In this document: one piece after another, positions 35,270 to 45,798 of the stretch
How the letters are laid out: each line of letters begins with the position of its first letter
Numbering within the stretch: the stretch's first letter is position 1
Assembly (NCBI RefSeq): GCF_027942295.1
Contig: NZ_CP101416.1
Location: 62,001-126,000 of the forward strand
Reading direction: 5' to 3'
Source: Pseudanabaena sp. Chao 1811
GTDB lineage: Bacteria; Cyanobacteriota; Cyanobacteriia; Pseudanabaenales; Pseudanabaenaceae
Length of the DNA: 64,000 nucleotides
Made by a program: the position numbers and the translations under genes
The notes under the pieces: model-generated
Seen by the model: only the letters and a program-made list of their open reading frames with translations
The model's database searches: none
Told to the model about the DNA's origin: nothing

Positions 35270-36004
35270 CTACAAATTTTTAATTTCTTGTTCGTTCAAT
35301 AACCGATAGTTACCAATTTTTAATGAAGCAACCGAAATTGTGGCGATCGCGACTCGATGTAATGCCAAAACAGGATGCCCTAATAGTTCAGCAACTTTTC
35401 TAATCTGACGGTTACGCCCTTCTGACAAAACTATCTGTAATTTTGTGCGCGGGTTTTGACGTGATTTTTGAGCTTTATTCTCTTCAACCTGTTGAATGCT
35501 GACAATCGCAGGTAAGGTGCGTTTACCTTCAAGGATGATCCCCTCTTGCCATTGCTTAAGAGTTTGTTGACTAGGAATATCTTTAACCCATACTTCATAG
35601 GTTTTGGCGACATGGTGACGAGGATGCATCAGATAGTTGGCAAATTCACCATCATTGGTCAAAATTAATGCGCCACTGCTGTTGTAGTCCAATCGTCCTA
35701 CGGGATAAACATGGCGATATTGAGCTGGCAATAGATCGAGAACTGTCCTGCGACCTTGGGGATCATCACAGGTACAGACTACGCCCGTTGGTTTGTTAAG
35801 TAATAGATATACAAATTCTGGGGCATTAGTTTGCAATAACTTCCCATCTACTTCAATGCGATCGCGATCGGGATCAGCTTTAGTCCCTAATTCCTTAACT
35901 TGTCTCCCATTTACCCAAACTCGACCTGACAGAATGATCTGTTCTGCGTCACGACGGGAGGCAATTCCATGTCGAGAGAGGATTTTTTGGAGGCGATCGA
36001 GCAT
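35270..36004 (-). CDS. RsuA/RluB-family 16S/23S rRNA pseudouridine synthase
   Basis: 244 residues from ATG 36004; an in-frame ATG at 36070 would add a hydrophobic leader unlike the family. N-terminal S4 RNA-binding domain (MLDRLQKILSRHGIASRRDAE, GRVWVNGRQV), then the catalytic domain with VYPVGRLDYNSSGALILTNDG (catalytic Asp in GRLD, about residue 104), and the end motif GRNRQIRKVAELLGHPVLALHRV. It isomerises one uridine in rRNA; RluB against RsuA specificity is not settled here. Confidence 0.9.
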   Translation of the reverse strand: MLDRLQKILSRHGIASRRDAEQIILSGRVWVNGRQVKELGTKADPDRDRIEVDGKLLQTNAPEFVYLLLNKPTGVVCTCDDPQGRRTVLDLLPAQYRHVYPVGRLDYNSSGALILTNDGEFANYLMHPRHHVAKTYEVWVKDIPSQQTLKQWQEGIILEGKRTLPAIVSIQQVEENKAQKSRQNPRTKLQIVLSEGRNRQIRKVAELLGHPVLALHRVAIATISVASLKIGNYRLLNEQEIKNL

Positions 36005-36128
36005 GAGCAGCAACAGGAAATAGAGAATGACGGGCTTAAGCACCTTGCTCTTTATATTTACACAATGCAAGCATCTATGCGTTTAATGCATGGCAGTATT
36101 GCAATTATTAAATAATAGTTAAAAATAT

Positions 36129-36170
36129 GTAGTTGTTTATACGTATTGGGATCGAAACGTTAAGTAGTGT
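36129..36170 (+). promoter_or_regulatory. NtcA-activated promoter of the nirA operon
   Basis: GTA-N8-TAC at 36129-36142, an exact NtcA consensus, followed after 22 nt by TAGTGT (36165-36170), which fits the -10 TAN3T. This is the class II NtcA promoter layout. TGCA repeats at about 36065, 36087 and 36100 lie upstream and could be NtcB (LysR-type) contacts, but their spacing does not match the published TGCA-N5-TGCA. The leader to the nirA ATG is about 130 nt. Confidence 0.85.
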
Positions 36171-36304
36171 AAACCCTATACAAAGTTTAAATAGCGCTTG
36201 AGAGTTAGATATTTGAGATTTTGCACATTTACATACACATCTATATAAATTGCGATCACCTCTATCTATTTATTCATCTCCAGCATGAGCCAAGGATAAA
36301 TAAC

Positions 36305-37987
36305 ATGGCAAACAAAATTGAAGACCTGAAAGCAGCCAAAGATGGTCTTGCCCTTAAAGCCGAAATCGATCGCTTCGCCGCAATAGGTTGGGAAGCGATC
36401 GACGACGACGACTTACAACATCGTTTAAAGTGGCTCGGCATCTTCTTTCGTAAGAGTACCCCCGGACGTTTCATGGTACGGATGCGAATTCCCAATGGTT
36501 TGCTCAATAGCGATCAGATGCGTGTTCTCGCCTCAGTAGTTGAGAAGTGTGGTGAGCATGGCGTTGCCGATATTACCACTCGCCAGAATATTCAAATGCG
36601 TGGCATTCTTATCGAAGATGTGCCTGAAATGTTCGCAAAGTTTCGTTCTGTTGGTTTGACTAGTGTGCAATCGGCGATCGATAACGTGCGAAATATCACA
36701 GGTTCACCCGTTGCAGGTATTGATGCCGATGAGCTTTACGATACTCGCGAATTAGCGATGCAAGTTCAGAATTTACTCACCAATAATGGCGAAGGAAACC
36801 CTGCTTTTACCAACTTACCTCGCAAATTTAATATTGCGATCGCAGGCTGTCGCGATAACTCTACCCATGCCGAAATCAATGATTTAGCCTTTGTACCTGC
36901 ATTTAGAGAAGTAGCTAAGACAAGCCCAGTCACGCCTAAGTCAGAAGGACAACGCCCAGAGTGGGATATTCCTTCAGGATTCTGGCATATCTATAATCAG
37001 ACTCAAGGTAATAGCTCATCAGAGAGTACTGATACAACTGAGACTCGATTTGGATTTAATGTACTTGTCGGCGGATTTTTCTCCGCGAAGCGGGTCGAGG
37101 CAGCAATTCCTCTTAATGTCTGGGTTCCGCCTGAAGATGTCGTTGCCCTCTGTGAAGCGTTACTAATTGTTTATCGCGATCATGGACTCCGCGAGAACCG
37201 TGCTAAATCGCGATTAATGTTTTTAATTGATGAATGGGGAATTGAAAAATTCCGTGCTGAAGTTGAGAAGCAACTCGGCAAACCATTGGCAACCGCCGCC
37301 GCCAAAGATGAAATTGTATGGGAAAAGCGCGATCACATTGGCGTTCATCCTCAAAAGCAAGCAGGATTGAATTATGTAGGGCTGCAAATCCCTGTGGGAC
37401 GGATGTATGCCCCTGATATGTATGAGTTTGCAAGACTTGCGGATACCTACGGTAATGGCGATATACGCCTTACGGTTGAGCAAAATTTACTGATTACCAA
37501 TGTCAGTGATCAGCAAGTACCTGCACTATTGCAAGAACCTCTACTTCAGAAATTCCCTGCTAATCCCGACAACCTCATGCGGGGCTTAGTTTCCTGCACT
37601 GGTAATCAATTCTGTCCTGTGGCGATCGTGGAAACCAAAAACCGTTCCCTCGCACTCACCAAACAACTGAGCGAAGATTACCATCTTCCTAAAGTTGTGC
37701 GGATTCATTGGAGTGGCTGCCCTAACTCTTGCGCCCAGCCACAGGTTGCCGATATTGGCTTTACAGGCTGCAAAACCCGCAAGAATGGCAAGGTTGTCGA
37801 TGGTGTTGACATTTATATGGGTGGCACAGTCGGCAAGGATGCCCATCTCGGCAAATGCGTCATGGAAAAAATCCCCTGTGAGGATTTGCGCGAAGTTGTC
37901 GGCAAGCTTTTAGTCGAACACTTTGGCGCTGTTCCAAAACAACAGGCGATCGCTGAACCTTCAGCCGAATTAGTCGCAATTGGCTAA
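36305..37987 (+). CDS. nirA: Ferredoxin-nitrite reductase
   Basis: 560 residues from ATG 36305; an upstream in-frame ATG (36221) would add an unlikely leader. Two sulfite/nitrite reductase ferredoxin-like half domains flank two siroheme/4Fe-4S domains; the cluster cysteines are in SCTGNQFCP and SGCPNSCAQP (about 430-480). TRQNIQMRGI is the siroheme-contact segment. It reduces nitrite to ammonium with six electrons from ferredoxin. First gene of the nitrate assimilation operon. Confidence 0.97.
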   Translation: MANKIEDLKAAKDGLALKAEIDRFAAIGWEAIDDDDLQHRLKWLGIFFRKSTPGRFMVRMRIPNGLLNSDQMRVLASVVEKCGEHGVADITTRQNIQMRGILIEDVPEMFAKFRSVGLTSVQSAIDNVRNITGSPVAGIDADELYDTRELAMQVQNLLTNNGEGNPAFTNLPRKFNIAIAGCRDNSTHAEINDLAFVPAFREVAKTSPVTPKSEGQRPEWDIPSGFWHIYNQTQGNSSSESTDTTETRFGFNVLVGGFFSAKRVEAAIPLNVWVPPEDVVALCEALLIVYRDHGLRENRAKSRLMFLIDEWGIEKFRAEVEKQLGKPLATAAAKDEIVWEKRDHIGVHPQKQAGLNYVGLQIPVGRMYAPDMYEFARLADTYGNGDIRLTVEQNLLITNVSDQQVPALLQEPLLQKFPANPDNLMRGLVSCTGNQFCPVAIVETKNRSLALTKQLSEDYHLPKVVRIHWSGCPNSCAQPQVADIGFTGCKTRKNGKVVDGVDIYMGGTVGKDAHLGKCVMEKIPCEDLREVVGKLLVEHFGAVPKQQAIAEPSAELVAIG

Positions 37988-38039
37988 AAATCCTCAAAAT
38001 TAGATTCTCAAACCTCAATCAGTTATTACAAGGAAATTC

Positions 38040-39374
38040 ATGAGTACATTCTCTCGTCGCAAGTTTTTAACCACCGCAGGACTTTCTACTGTTAGCGCGA
38101 TCGCTTTAAATGCCTGTACAGGCGGCGGCGAAGCACCAAAAACTGATACCAAGACTACCACTGCCGCCAGCAAGTCCCCTGAAGCAAAAGTTAGTGCTGC
38201 TGATGCCCCTGAAGTCACTAAAGCAAAGCTTGGTTTTATCGCTCTCACCGATGCAGCTCCTTTGATTGTTGCTAAGGAGAAAGGTCTATTTGCGAAATAT
38301 GGCATGAAGGATGTCGAAGTTCTCAAACAGGCTTCTTGGGGAACCACTCGCGACAACATTGCCCTTGGATCTGATGCTGGTGGTATTGATGGCGCACATA
38401 TTTTGTCGCCTATTCCCTATTTACTGAATGAAGGCAAGATTACTAACGGCAAAAAAGTCCCCATGTATGTCTTGGCAAGACTAAATACCAATGGACAAGC
38501 AATCTCTATTGCCAATGACTTTAAAGAACTCAAAATTGCGCTCAAGAGTGATTCTCTCAAAGATAGTTTTGCCAAGATTAAGTCTAGTGGTAAAGAAATC
38601 AAGTGTGCTGTCACTTTCCCCGGGGGAACCCATGATTTGTGGATGCGCTATTGGCTAGCGGCAAATGGAGTCGATCCGAATACCGATGTCAATACCATCG
38701 TCGTTCCCCCACCACAGATGGTTGCCAATATGAAGGCTGGTAACATGCAAGCATTCTGTGTGGGCGAACCTTGGAATGCTCGTTTGGTTGCCCAAAATTC
38801 TGGCTACAGTGCCTTAATCACTGGCGAACTATGGAAAGATCATCCTGAAAAAGCCTTCTCTATGCGTGCCGATTGGGTTGATAAGAATCCTAAAGCTACT
38901 AAGGCTCTGCTCGCAGCAGTTCTCGAAGCTCAAGTTTGGTGTGAACAAGCTGAAAATAAAGAAGAGATGTGTAAAATCATCGGTGCTGATAAGTGGCTGA
39001 AGGTTCCACCTGCCGAAATTTTAGGAAGACTGCAAGGTAAGGTTGACTACGGCGATGGTAGAACTCTAGACAATCCCGATCTTGCGATGAAGTTCTGGAA
39101 AGATGCAGCTTCCTATCCATTCAAGAGTCACGATCTTTGGTTTGTAACTGAAGATATGCGTTGGGGCTATTTTGATGCTGACACCGATGCGAAGAAGTTG
39201 GTAGATAAGGTCAATCGTGAGGATCTCTGGAAAGAAGCTGCGAAGATGATTGGCAAAGAAGCTGATATTCCTAAGAGTACTTCTCGCGGCATCGAAACTT
39301 TCTTTGATGGAGTCAAGTTTGATCCAGAAAATCCCAGCGAATACCTCAAAGGATTGAAGATTAAAAAGGCTTAA
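38040..39374 (+). CDS. nrtA: Nitrate/nitrite-binding lipoprotein
   Basis: 444 residues. Tat-like RRKFL and a lipobox ending in LNAC (Cys about 22), a Lys/Thr/Ala linker, then the NrtA/CmpA solute-binding fold with [43 protein letters not shown] and FCVGEPWNARLV. It binds nitrate or nitrite at the outer face of the cytoplasmic membrane. Next to nirA and nrtB, it is nrtA rather than the bicarbonate protein cmpA. Confidence 0.94.
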   Translation: MSTFSRRKFLTTAGLSTVSAIALNACTGGGEAPKTDTKTTTAASKSPEAKVSAADAPEVTKAKLGFIALTDAAPLIVAKEKGLFAKYGMKDVEVLKQASWGTTRDNIALGSDAGGIDGAHILSPIPYLLNEGKITNGKKVPMYVLARLNTNGQAISIANDFKELKIALKSDSLKDSFAKIKSSGKEIKCAVTFPGGTHDLWMRYWLAANGVDPNTDVNTIVVPPPQMVANMKAGNMQAFCVGEPWNARLVAQNSGYSALITGELWKDHPEKAFSMRADWVDKNPKATKALLAAVLEAQVWCEQAENKEEMCKIIGADKWLKVPPAEILGRLQGKVDYGDGRTLDNPDLAMKFWKDAASYPFKSHDLWFVTEDMRWGYFDADTDAKKLVDKVNREDLWKEAAKMIGKEADIPKSTSRGIETFFDGVKFDPENPSEYLKGLKIKKA

Positions 39375-39398
39375 TTATTAACTGAATCTAATTCTCGA

Positions 39399-39420
39399 AC
39401 AAGGGGCTTAAGCCCCTTGT
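39399..39420. promoter_or_regulatory. Intercistronic hairpin nrtA-nrtB
   Basis: Perfect 11-bp arms ACAAGGGGCTT/AAGCCCCTTGT in the 83-bp gap. No T-run follows. It probably stabilises the nrtA part of the message, whose product is needed in excess. Confidence 0.6.
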
Positions 39421-39457
39421 CATCATCTTTTCTAAAGCAAATACGGAGATATAAAAA

Positions 39458-40387
39458 ATGGCGGCAGGAAGCTTAAAGTCACGATTTTCAGTTAATAACA
39501 TAGGCGAATGGTTTCAGAAACAGGCCCGTTTTATCATTCCGCCTGTGATAGCTTTGTTCTTTATTTTGGGAACATGGCAAATACTCTGTTCAGGTAAAAC
39601 CCCTCCTTTACCACCTCCAAGCAAAGTCTGGCAAGAGACTCAAGAATATATTTGGAATCCCTTCTTCGATCGCGATTATTTTGATGTTAGTGCTGCGGAC
39701 AAAACCGATAGTCCTGCCCGTCAAGCCCTCAAGGAAAAACTCACCATCGAAAAAGGCTTAGGCGTAAAAACAATGGTCAGTTTACGTCGTGTGGCGATCG
39801 GCTATACCGCTTCCGCGATTATTGGCATTTCCTTCGGTATTGCGATCGGTACAAATGTATTTCTCTATCGTGCCTTTGACCCCATCTTCCAAGTTTTGCG
39901 GACAATCCCTCCCCTTGCATGGCTACCGATCGCCATGTCCGCCTTCCAAGGTGTCAACGAATCACTGAAATCTATTGGTCTAGACGTTACCGAAGCCGCC
40001 GCATTATTCGTGATTTTCGTCACTTCGATCTGGCCGATCTTAATGAATACCGCAGTTGGCGTACAACAGGTTCCCCAAGACTATCGCAACGTGTCGCGAG
40101 TCTTGCGCCTAAGTAAGTTTGACTACTTCATCACGATTCTGATGCCCTCGGCAGCTCCCTATATTTTCACAGGTTTACGGATTGCCGTTGGTCTGTCGTG
40201 GCTAGCGATCGTGGCAGCGGAAATGTTGACTGGTGGTGTCGGCATTGGCTTCTTTATCTGGGATAGCTACAACAGCCAAAAGAGTAGCGAACTGATTTTA
40301 GCTCTGGTTTACATCGGTTTAGTAGGCTTCCTACTCGATAAAGTCGTTTATTACGTCAGCAAACTAGTTGCTCAGTCAGATGCTTAG
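39458..40387 (+). CDS. nrtB: Nitrate ABC transporter permease
   Basis: 309 residues with six helices. The N-terminal first helix (IIPPVIALFFILGTWQILC) is followed by a 75-residue insertion and the core permease; EAA-type loop VGVQQVPQDYRNVSRVLRLSKFDYFITILMP region is present. Forms the nitrate channel with NrtC/NrtD. ORF is preceded by GGAG (39444). Confidence 0.95.
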   Translation: MAAGSLKSRFSVNNIGEWFQKQARFIIPPVIALFFILGTWQILCSGKTPPLPPPSKVWQETQEYIWNPFFDRDYFDVSAADKTDSPARQALKEKLTIEKGLGVKTMVSLRRVAIGYTASAIIGISFGIAIGTNVFLYRAFDPIFQVLRTIPPLAWLPIAMSAFQGVNESLKSIGLDVTEAAALFVIFVTSIWPILMNTAVGVQQVPQDYRNVSRVLRLSKFDYFITILMPSAAPYIFTGLRIAVGLSWLAIVAAEMLTGGVGIGFFIWDSYNSQKSSELILALVYIGLVGFLLDKVVYYVSKLVAQSDA

Positions 40388-40459
40388 TTTTTTAGCCGTT
40401 AGCTGTTAGCTTAAAAGGCAAATTTTCAAAGTGAATTATGTTTTTAGTAATACACATCC

Positions 40460-40502
40460 AAGCTAAAAGCTAAAAGCTAATTGCTAAAAGCTAAAAGCTA
40501 AT
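40460..40502. repeat. Short tandem repeats between nrtB and nrtD
   Basis: Six-fold repetition of a 7-bp unit (agctaaa with small changes) across 40460-40502. Upstream, ttagccgttagctgttagctta (about 40390-40411) is partly complementary, so the gap can fold. Simple-sequence expansion is the likely origin. Confidence 0.6.
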
Positions 40503-40541
40503 CACCCTACCTCACTTAACTCTTTCCCTTAACCTTCTCCT

Positions 40542-41378
40542 ATGCAGACTCTTGATCTTACAGATAATAATCAGCAAATAAATAGAGATCCATTTCTAGT
40601 CATGGATGGAGTTTCTAAGGTCTATCCCACACCTAGAGGTCCTTATACTGTTCTCGAAGATGTTAATTTGACAGTCTATGAAGGCGAGTTTATCTGTGTC
40701 ATCGGTCACTCTGGCTGTGGTAAATCGACACTTTTAAACATGGTGGCTGGTTTTAATAAACCAACCTCAGGCGAAATCTGTTTGCGATCCAAACCAATCG
40801 TTCGTCCCGGTCCCGATCGCATGGTGGTGTTCCAAAACTACTCGCTCCTACCTTGGATGACCGCCTTTGAGAATGTCTATCTAGCAGTTAAGCAGGTTTA
40901 TAAAGAGAAATCTAAGGAAGAAAAAATCAAAATTGCTAAGGATATGCTCGAATTAGTCGGCTTGAGCGAAGCAATGCACAAAAAACCAAAGGAACTTTCT
41001 GGTGGTATGCGTCAGAGGGTATCAATCGCCCGTGCGTTATCCATTCGTCCTGAAGTATTGATCCTTGATGAACCCTTTGGTGCGTTAGACGTAATGACCC
41101 GCGAAGAATTGCAGGAAGAACTATTAGCAATTTGGCGCAAAAATCGGGTTACAGCACTGATGATCACCCATGAAATTGATGAAGCACTCTTCCTCGCCGA
41201 TCGCATTGTGATGATGAGCAATGGACCTGCCGCCCATATTGCTGAAATCATCGATGTACCATTTGCGCGTCCTCGCGATCGCAAAGCGATCGCCGATGAT
41301 CCTCGCTACTACAGCCTTCGCAACTACATCCTTGAATTTCTCTATAGTCGCTTTGCCTTAGCTGATGAGGCTGATTAA
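40542..41378 (+). CDS. nrtD: Nitrate ABC transporter ATP-binding protein (short subunit)
   Basis: 278 residues. Walker [11 protein letters not shown]-loop MVVFQNYSLLPWM, signature LSGGMRQRVSIARAL and Walker [13 protein letters not shown]. It lacks a C-terminal solute-binding-like domain, as NrtD does. Placed before the long ATPase NrtC, whereas the usual cyanobacterial order is nrtC-nrtD. Confidence 0.9.
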   Translation: MQTLDLTDNNQQINRDPFLVMDGVSKVYPTPRGPYTVLEDVNLTVYEGEFICVIGHSGCGKSTLLNMVAGFNKPTSGEICLRSKPIVRPGPDRMVVFQNYSLLPWMTAFENVYLAVKQVYKEKSKEEKIKIAKDMLELVGLSEAMHKKPKELSGGMRQRVSIARALSIRPEVLILDEPFGALDVMTREELQEELLAIWRKNRVTALMITHEIDEALFLADRIVMMSNGPAAHIAEIIDVPFARPRDRKAIADDPRYYSLRNYILEFLYSRFALADEAD

Positions 41379-41491
41379 TTACGAATTACGAATTACAAAT
41401 TAAGAAATTCCTAGATATCACTTTCTAATTCGTAAGTCGTAATTTGTAAATACTAGATCCTAAATTCGTAATTCTAAATTCGTAATTGATT
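41379..41491. repeat. A+T-rich tandem/inverted repeats between nrtD and nrtC
   Basis: Repeated words attacgaattacgaattac and aaattcgtaattctaaattcgtaatt face each other, so the 113-bp gap is largely self-complementary. The type is common between cyanobacterial genes; its effect here is unknown. Confidence 0.6.
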
Positions 41492-43513
41492 ATGTCCAAA
41501 TTCCTAGAAATCGATCACGTTAGTCGTGTTTTTAAAACCAACAAAGGGCAACCCTATGTTGCGGTCAAAGATGTTTACTTTGAGATGAAGGAAGGTGAAT
41601 TTGTCTCAATCATTGGACATTCAGGTTGCGGTAAATCAACAGTTCTAAATATCCTTTCGGGGTTAGATCGTGCTAGTGCAGGTGGTATTGTCCTAGAAGG
41701 GCGTGAAGTACGTGAACCAGGACCCGATCGCATGTTGGTATTCCAAAACCATTCACTGTTGCCTTGGTTAACGGTACGTCAGAATATTGGCTTGGCGGTA
41801 AATCGGGTGCTAAGGGATTTACCTAAAGAGGAACGCCGCCGCATTATTCAAGAAAATATTGACTTAGTGGGCTTGAGTCATGCTGCGGATAAGTACCCTA
41901 GAGAAATTTCGGGTGGGATGAAGCAAAGGGTAGGTATTGCGCGCGCATTATCGATTAAGCCGAAAATCTTGCTATTAGATGAACCTTTTGGCGCATTGGA
42001 TGCCTTAACTAGAGGTCGATTACAAGAAAAATTAATGCAGATTTGCGATGAGCATAAAATCTCGGCAGTAATGATTACCCATGATGTTGATGAAGCTTTA
42101 CTTCTGAGCGATCGCATTGTGATGATGACTAATGGTCCCGAAGCGAAAATTGGTCAAGTCCTCACCGTTGATCTGCCCCATCCCCGCAAAAAACTAGAAG
42201 CTGTCAATCATCCCAACTATTACCGTCTCAGAGGCGAAGTTGTTAGCTTCCTCGATCGCCAGAAACAAATCAAAATTGAACGGGCTAAGAACAAGAGCAA
42301 TGCGGCGATCAGTCTTGGCAATATCGAGAAAACAAATCTCACCATTGGCTACATTCCCCTCACCGACTGCGCTCCCTTTGCGATCGCCCAAGAGAAAGGA
42401 CTATTTGCCAAATATGGTTTAGATGTCACTCTTTCTAAAGAAAATAGCTGGAATGATCTTGCGGAAGGAATTCGTGAAGGTCGCCTCGACGCAGCCCAAA
42501 TGGTAACGGGAATGCCTCTCGCAATTACTCTGGGTATGGGTAATCAAATCCCTGTGCCAGTCGTGACATCCTTAACCATGAGTCGGAATGGTAATGCCAT
42601 TACTCTCAGCAAGAGACTCCAAAACGAAGGGGTACATGATCTTGCTTCTTTAAAAGCTTACATTGATAAATTTCAAGATGAGGCCTATAACCCTGCAATG
42701 GGCATGGTACATCACGCATCCATGCACAATCTATTGCTAAGGCATTGGTTAGCTAGTGGAGGCATGGAACCAGATACAGATGTGGATGTAATCGTGATTC
42801 CACCACCGCAGATGGTTTCTAACCTGATGGCAAACAATATCATTGGTTACTGCGTCGGCGAACCTTGGAACGTGCGGGCAGTGAATGATAACGTTGGCTT
42901 TGTCGTGGCAACTGACCTCGATATATGGCGTGGACATCCCGAAAAAGTACTAGGACTTCGCAAGGATTGGGCGGAGCAATATCCTAATACCCATCTTGCT
43001 GTAGTCAAGGCTTTACTAGAAGCATCTCAGTTCTGTGAACCCTTAGAAAATCGTGATGAAGTAGTACTGACGTTATCACAACCACAGTATCTCAATCTTG
43101 ATCCGACCTATATCCGCCCTGGATTTGCAGGGCCTTATCGGGTCAGTACGATGGCAGCAAAGTATGATCAGGACTTCTGCCAGTTTGGTATGGGCAATAT
43201 GCCTTCTCGCAAAGAGCATCTCTGGGTATTAACACAAATGGCGCGTTGGGGCTTAGTCAGTTTCCCTGAGAACTATGCGGAAGTAATCTATAACTTGCTA
43301 GCAACCAATGTCTATCAACAGGCTGCCAAGGAATTAGAAATAGAGATCGCTGATGAGGATCGCTCACCAATTGCTTTAGCCGATGGCTCTGTATTTGATC
43401 CCAATGATCCGATCACAGCATTGCAATCCATGCCATATTCACGATTTACTGAAGCTAGCTACTTTGATCCCGTTAAAGGTTTCGCCACCAAAAAAGTAGC
43501 TGTTCGTCAATAG
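41492..43513 (+). CDS. nrtC: Nitrate ABC transporter ATP-binding protein with NrtA-like C-terminal domain
   Basis: 673 residues from ATG 41492 (a TTG 6 bp earlier is an alternative). The N-terminal ATPase ([47 protein letters not shown]) ends near residue 260. From about 285 to the end lies a binding-protein-like domain ([33 protein letters not shown]). This fusion is unique to NrtC/CmpC and senses ammonium or nitrate to regulate transport (established for NrtC). Confidence 0.94.
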   Translation: MSKFLEIDHVSRVFKTNKGQPYVAVKDVYFEMKEGEFVSIIGHSGCGKSTVLNILSGLDRASAGGIVLEGREVREPGPDRMLVFQNHSLLPWLTVRQNIGLAVNRVLRDLPKEERRRIIQENIDLVGLSHAADKYPREISGGMKQRVGIARALSIKPKILLLDEPFGALDALTRGRLQEKLMQICDEHKISAVMITHDVDEALLLSDRIVMMTNGPEAKIGQVLTVDLPHPRKKLEAVNHPNYYRLRGEVVSFLDRQKQIKIERAKNKSNAAISLGNIEKTNLTIGYIPLTDCAPFAIAQEKGLFAKYGLDVTLSKENSWNDLAEGIREGRLDAAQMVTGMPLAITLGMGNQIPVPVVTSLTMSRNGNAITLSKRLQNEGVHDLASLKAYIDKFQDEAYNPAMGMVHHASMHNLLLRHWLASGGMEPDTDVDVIVIPPPQMVSNLMANNIIGYCVGEPWNVRAVNDNVGFVVATDLDIWRGHPEKVLGLRKDWAEQYPNTHLAVVKALLEASQFCEPLENRDEVVLTLSQPQYLNLDPTYIRPGFAGPYRVSTMAAKYDQDFCQFGMGNMPSRKEHLWVLTQMARWGLVSFPENYAEVIYNLLATNVYQQAAKELEIEIADEDRSPIALADGSVFDPNDPITALQSMPYSRFTEASYFDPVKGFATKKVAVRQ

Positions 43514-43526
43514 CTCAACATCATCT

Positions 43527-45698
43527 ATGTCTGCAACTACTCCTTCTAATGCCAATGCCACACCACAAATCGCCAAAACCCTCTGTCCCTATTGTGGTGT
43601 CGGCTGCGGTTTAGAAGTCGTGGAGACGGGCAAAGAACCAACGCTAAAATTTCCCGATCGCTTTAAAGTTCGAGGCGATCGCAGTCATCCTTCTAGTCAA
43701 GGTATGGTCTGCGTCAAGGGTGCAACGATCGCCGAGTCTATCCAAAAGGATCGACTGCTGCACCCAATGATGCGAGATCGCCTTGATCAAGAATTTCGCC
43801 AAGTCAGTTGGGATGAAGCTCTTGAAGCGATTACTAATCAGATTCAGCAAGTGCTGGCAACCAAAGGCGCAGATGCTCTCTGTATGTATGGTTCAGGACA
43901 ATTCCAGACTGAAGACTATTACATTGCCCAGAAATTATTTAAAGGCTGTTTAGGAACTAATAATTTTGATGCCAACTCCAGACTCTGTATGTCTTCCGCA
44001 GTTTCGGGCTATGTCAAAAGTTTTGGTTCCGATGGACCTCCTTGCTGCTACGAAGATTTGGATTTAACGGATTGTTTATTTGCGATCGGCACAAATACCG
44101 CCGAATGCCATCCAATTATCTTCAATCGCTTTCGTCGCCATCATAAAAAAAATCCCCATGTCAAGCTAATTGTCGTTGATCCTCGTCGTACTCAAACCGC
44201 CGAAGTCGCCGACCTACATCTAGCGATTCAACCAGGAACAGATATCGATTTATTAAATGGCATCGCTCATTTGCTATTACTTTGGGATAAATGCGATCGC
44301 CAATTTATCGAAAATCACACCACAGGTTTTGCGGAATTCGCAGAAATCACTCAACTCTATACTCCCGAATTTGTCTCGCGTCGCTGTGGGATTAGCATCG
44401 AAGATTTAGAACTTGCCGCTAAATATTGGGCAGAATCGCAACGAGTTCTCTCCATTTGGTCAATGGGTGTCAATCAATCTACTCAAGGTACTGCTAAAGT
44501 CCAATGTATTATCAATCTGCATTTATTAACTGCTCAGATTGGGAAAGAAGGTGCAGGTCCCTTTTCACTAACGGGTCAACCCAATGCGATGGGGGGAAGA
44601 GAGGCAGGTGGTTTAGCCCATTTACTCCCCGGTTATCGCTCCGTTGTTAACCCTGACCATCGTGCCGAACTCGAATCATTTTGGAACTTGCCATCTGGAC
44701 ATATTTCGCCTCAAGTTGGACGCACAGCATGGGATATGATTCGTGGTTTAGAAGCTAATGAAGTAGATTTCCTCTGGATTGCGGCGACAAATCCTGCTGT
44801 CAGCTTTCCTGATCTCGTGCGAACCAAAGCGGCTTTAAGGCGATCGCCTTTCACCGTCTACCAAGATGCCTATTACCCCACAGAAACCTCCGCCTTTGCC
44901 CATATTCTCCTCCCTGCCACACAATGGAGCGAAAAGACTGGCACGATGACTAATTCCGAACGCTGTATCACCCTCTGTCAAGCTTTTCAGCCCCCCCTCG
45001 GTGAGTCCCGTGCAGATTGGGAAATATTTGCGGAAGTCGGACGGAGATTAGGTTTTGCAGATAAATTTCCATTCCAAAATTCTGCCGAGGTCTATGCAGA
45101 ATTCACACAGATTACTCGCGATCGCCCCTGCGATATCACAGGGCTTAGTCATGCCAAGCTCTCTGAACTTGGCGTAATCCAATGGCCGAATCCTGACCAT
45201 GCAACTGAACTGGATCGCAAGCATAACAAGCGTCTCTATACCGATCATCAATTTCATACTAGCGATCGCAGAGCTAGATTTGGTAGCTATCATTCTCAAG
45301 GTGTCTTTGAAGTTCCCGATGAGCAATATCCATTCATTCTCACCACTGGGAGACTATACGGGCATTGGCATACGCAAACCCGCACAGGACGCATCGATAA
45401 GATTCGGCAAATGTATCCCAATCCCTTTATCGAAATTCATCCAAAAGATGCTGCAAAATTCGGTATTAATAATGGCGATCTCGTAGAAGTTAAATCGCGT
45501 CGTGGTTCTTCTAAATTTCCTGCACTGGTGACAGAAGCGATCGCACGAGGTGTATTATTCGTCCCGATGCACTGGGGAACGCTCTGGGCAGATAATGCTG
45601 AAGCCAATGCCCTCACCCATCCCGAAGCCTGTCCCGACTCTAAGCAGCCAGAATTAAAGGCTTGTGCGGTAGCGATCGCTTTAGCTAGTGTGGATTAA
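43527..45698 (+). CDS. narB: Ferredoxin-dependent nitrate reductase
   Basis: 723 residues. N-terminal 4Fe-4S motif [12 protein letters not shown] with the fourth Cys in GMVCVKG, then molybdopterin domains ([55 protein letters not shown]). The family length is about 710-740. It reduces nitrate to nitrite with ferredoxin; it ends the operon. The last 22 bp of the coding region before its end (45652-45673) have a near copy at 50173-50194, on the far side of the defence island. Confidence 0.96.
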   Translation: MSATTPSNANATPQIAKTLCPYCGVGCGLEVVETGKEPTLKFPDRFKVRGDRSHPSSQGMVCVKGATIAESIQKDRLLHPMMRDRLDQEFRQVSWDEALEAITNQIQQVLATKGADALCMYGSGQFQTEDYYIAQKLFKGCLGTNNFDANSRLCMSSAVSGYVKSFGSDGPPCCYEDLDLTDCLFAIGTNTAECHPIIFNRFRRHHKKNPHVKLIVVDPRRTQTAEVADLHLAIQPGTDIDLLNGIAHLLLLWDKCDRQFIENHTTGFAEFAEITQLYTPEFVSRRCGISIEDLELAAKYWAESQRVLSIWSMGVNQSTQGTAKVQCIINLHLLTAQIGKEGAGPFSLTGQPNAMGGREAGGLAHLLPGYRSVVNPDHRAELESFWNLPSGHISPQVGRTAWDMIRGLEANEVDFLWIAATNPAVSFPDLVRTKAALRRSPFTVYQDAYYPTETSAFAHILLPATQWSEKTGTMTNSERCITLCQAFQPPLGESRADWEIFAEVGRRLGFADKFPFQNSAEVYAEFTQITRDRPCDITGLSHAKLSELGVIQWPNPDHATELDRKHNKRLYTDHQFHTSDRRARFGSYHSQGVFEVPDEQYPFILTTGRLYGHWHTQTRTGRIDKIRQMYPNPFIEIHPKDAAKFGINNGDLVEVKSRRGSSKFPALVTEAIARGVLFVPMHWGTLWADNAEANALTHPEACPDSKQPELKACAVAIALASVD

Positions 45699-45752
45699 TC
45701 CTAGTTGATCATAATGCAGATTTTATTGGTTAAATCTAGCTTGGCTAAAAAA

Positions 45753-45780
45753 TTGTGTTAACCTTATGGGTGAATAATAT
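45753..45780 (+). promoter_or_regulatory. Possible promoter of the higB-cap15 unit
   Basis: TTGTGT (45753-45758) and TAATAT (45775-45780), 16 bp apart, sit before the higB start at 45799. TTAA inverted words around 45757-45786 (gttaacc ... attaac) could be an operator for the downstream HTH protein. A second TATAAT overlaps the higB start codon. Low confidence. Confidence 0.35.
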
Positions 45781-45798
45781 TAACTAAGTCCTGTTATA

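Noticed and set aside
40460-40502. Possible CRISPR-like array
   Set aside because: Units of only 7 bp without spacers; simple tandem repeat. No CRISPR array was seen anywhere in the window.
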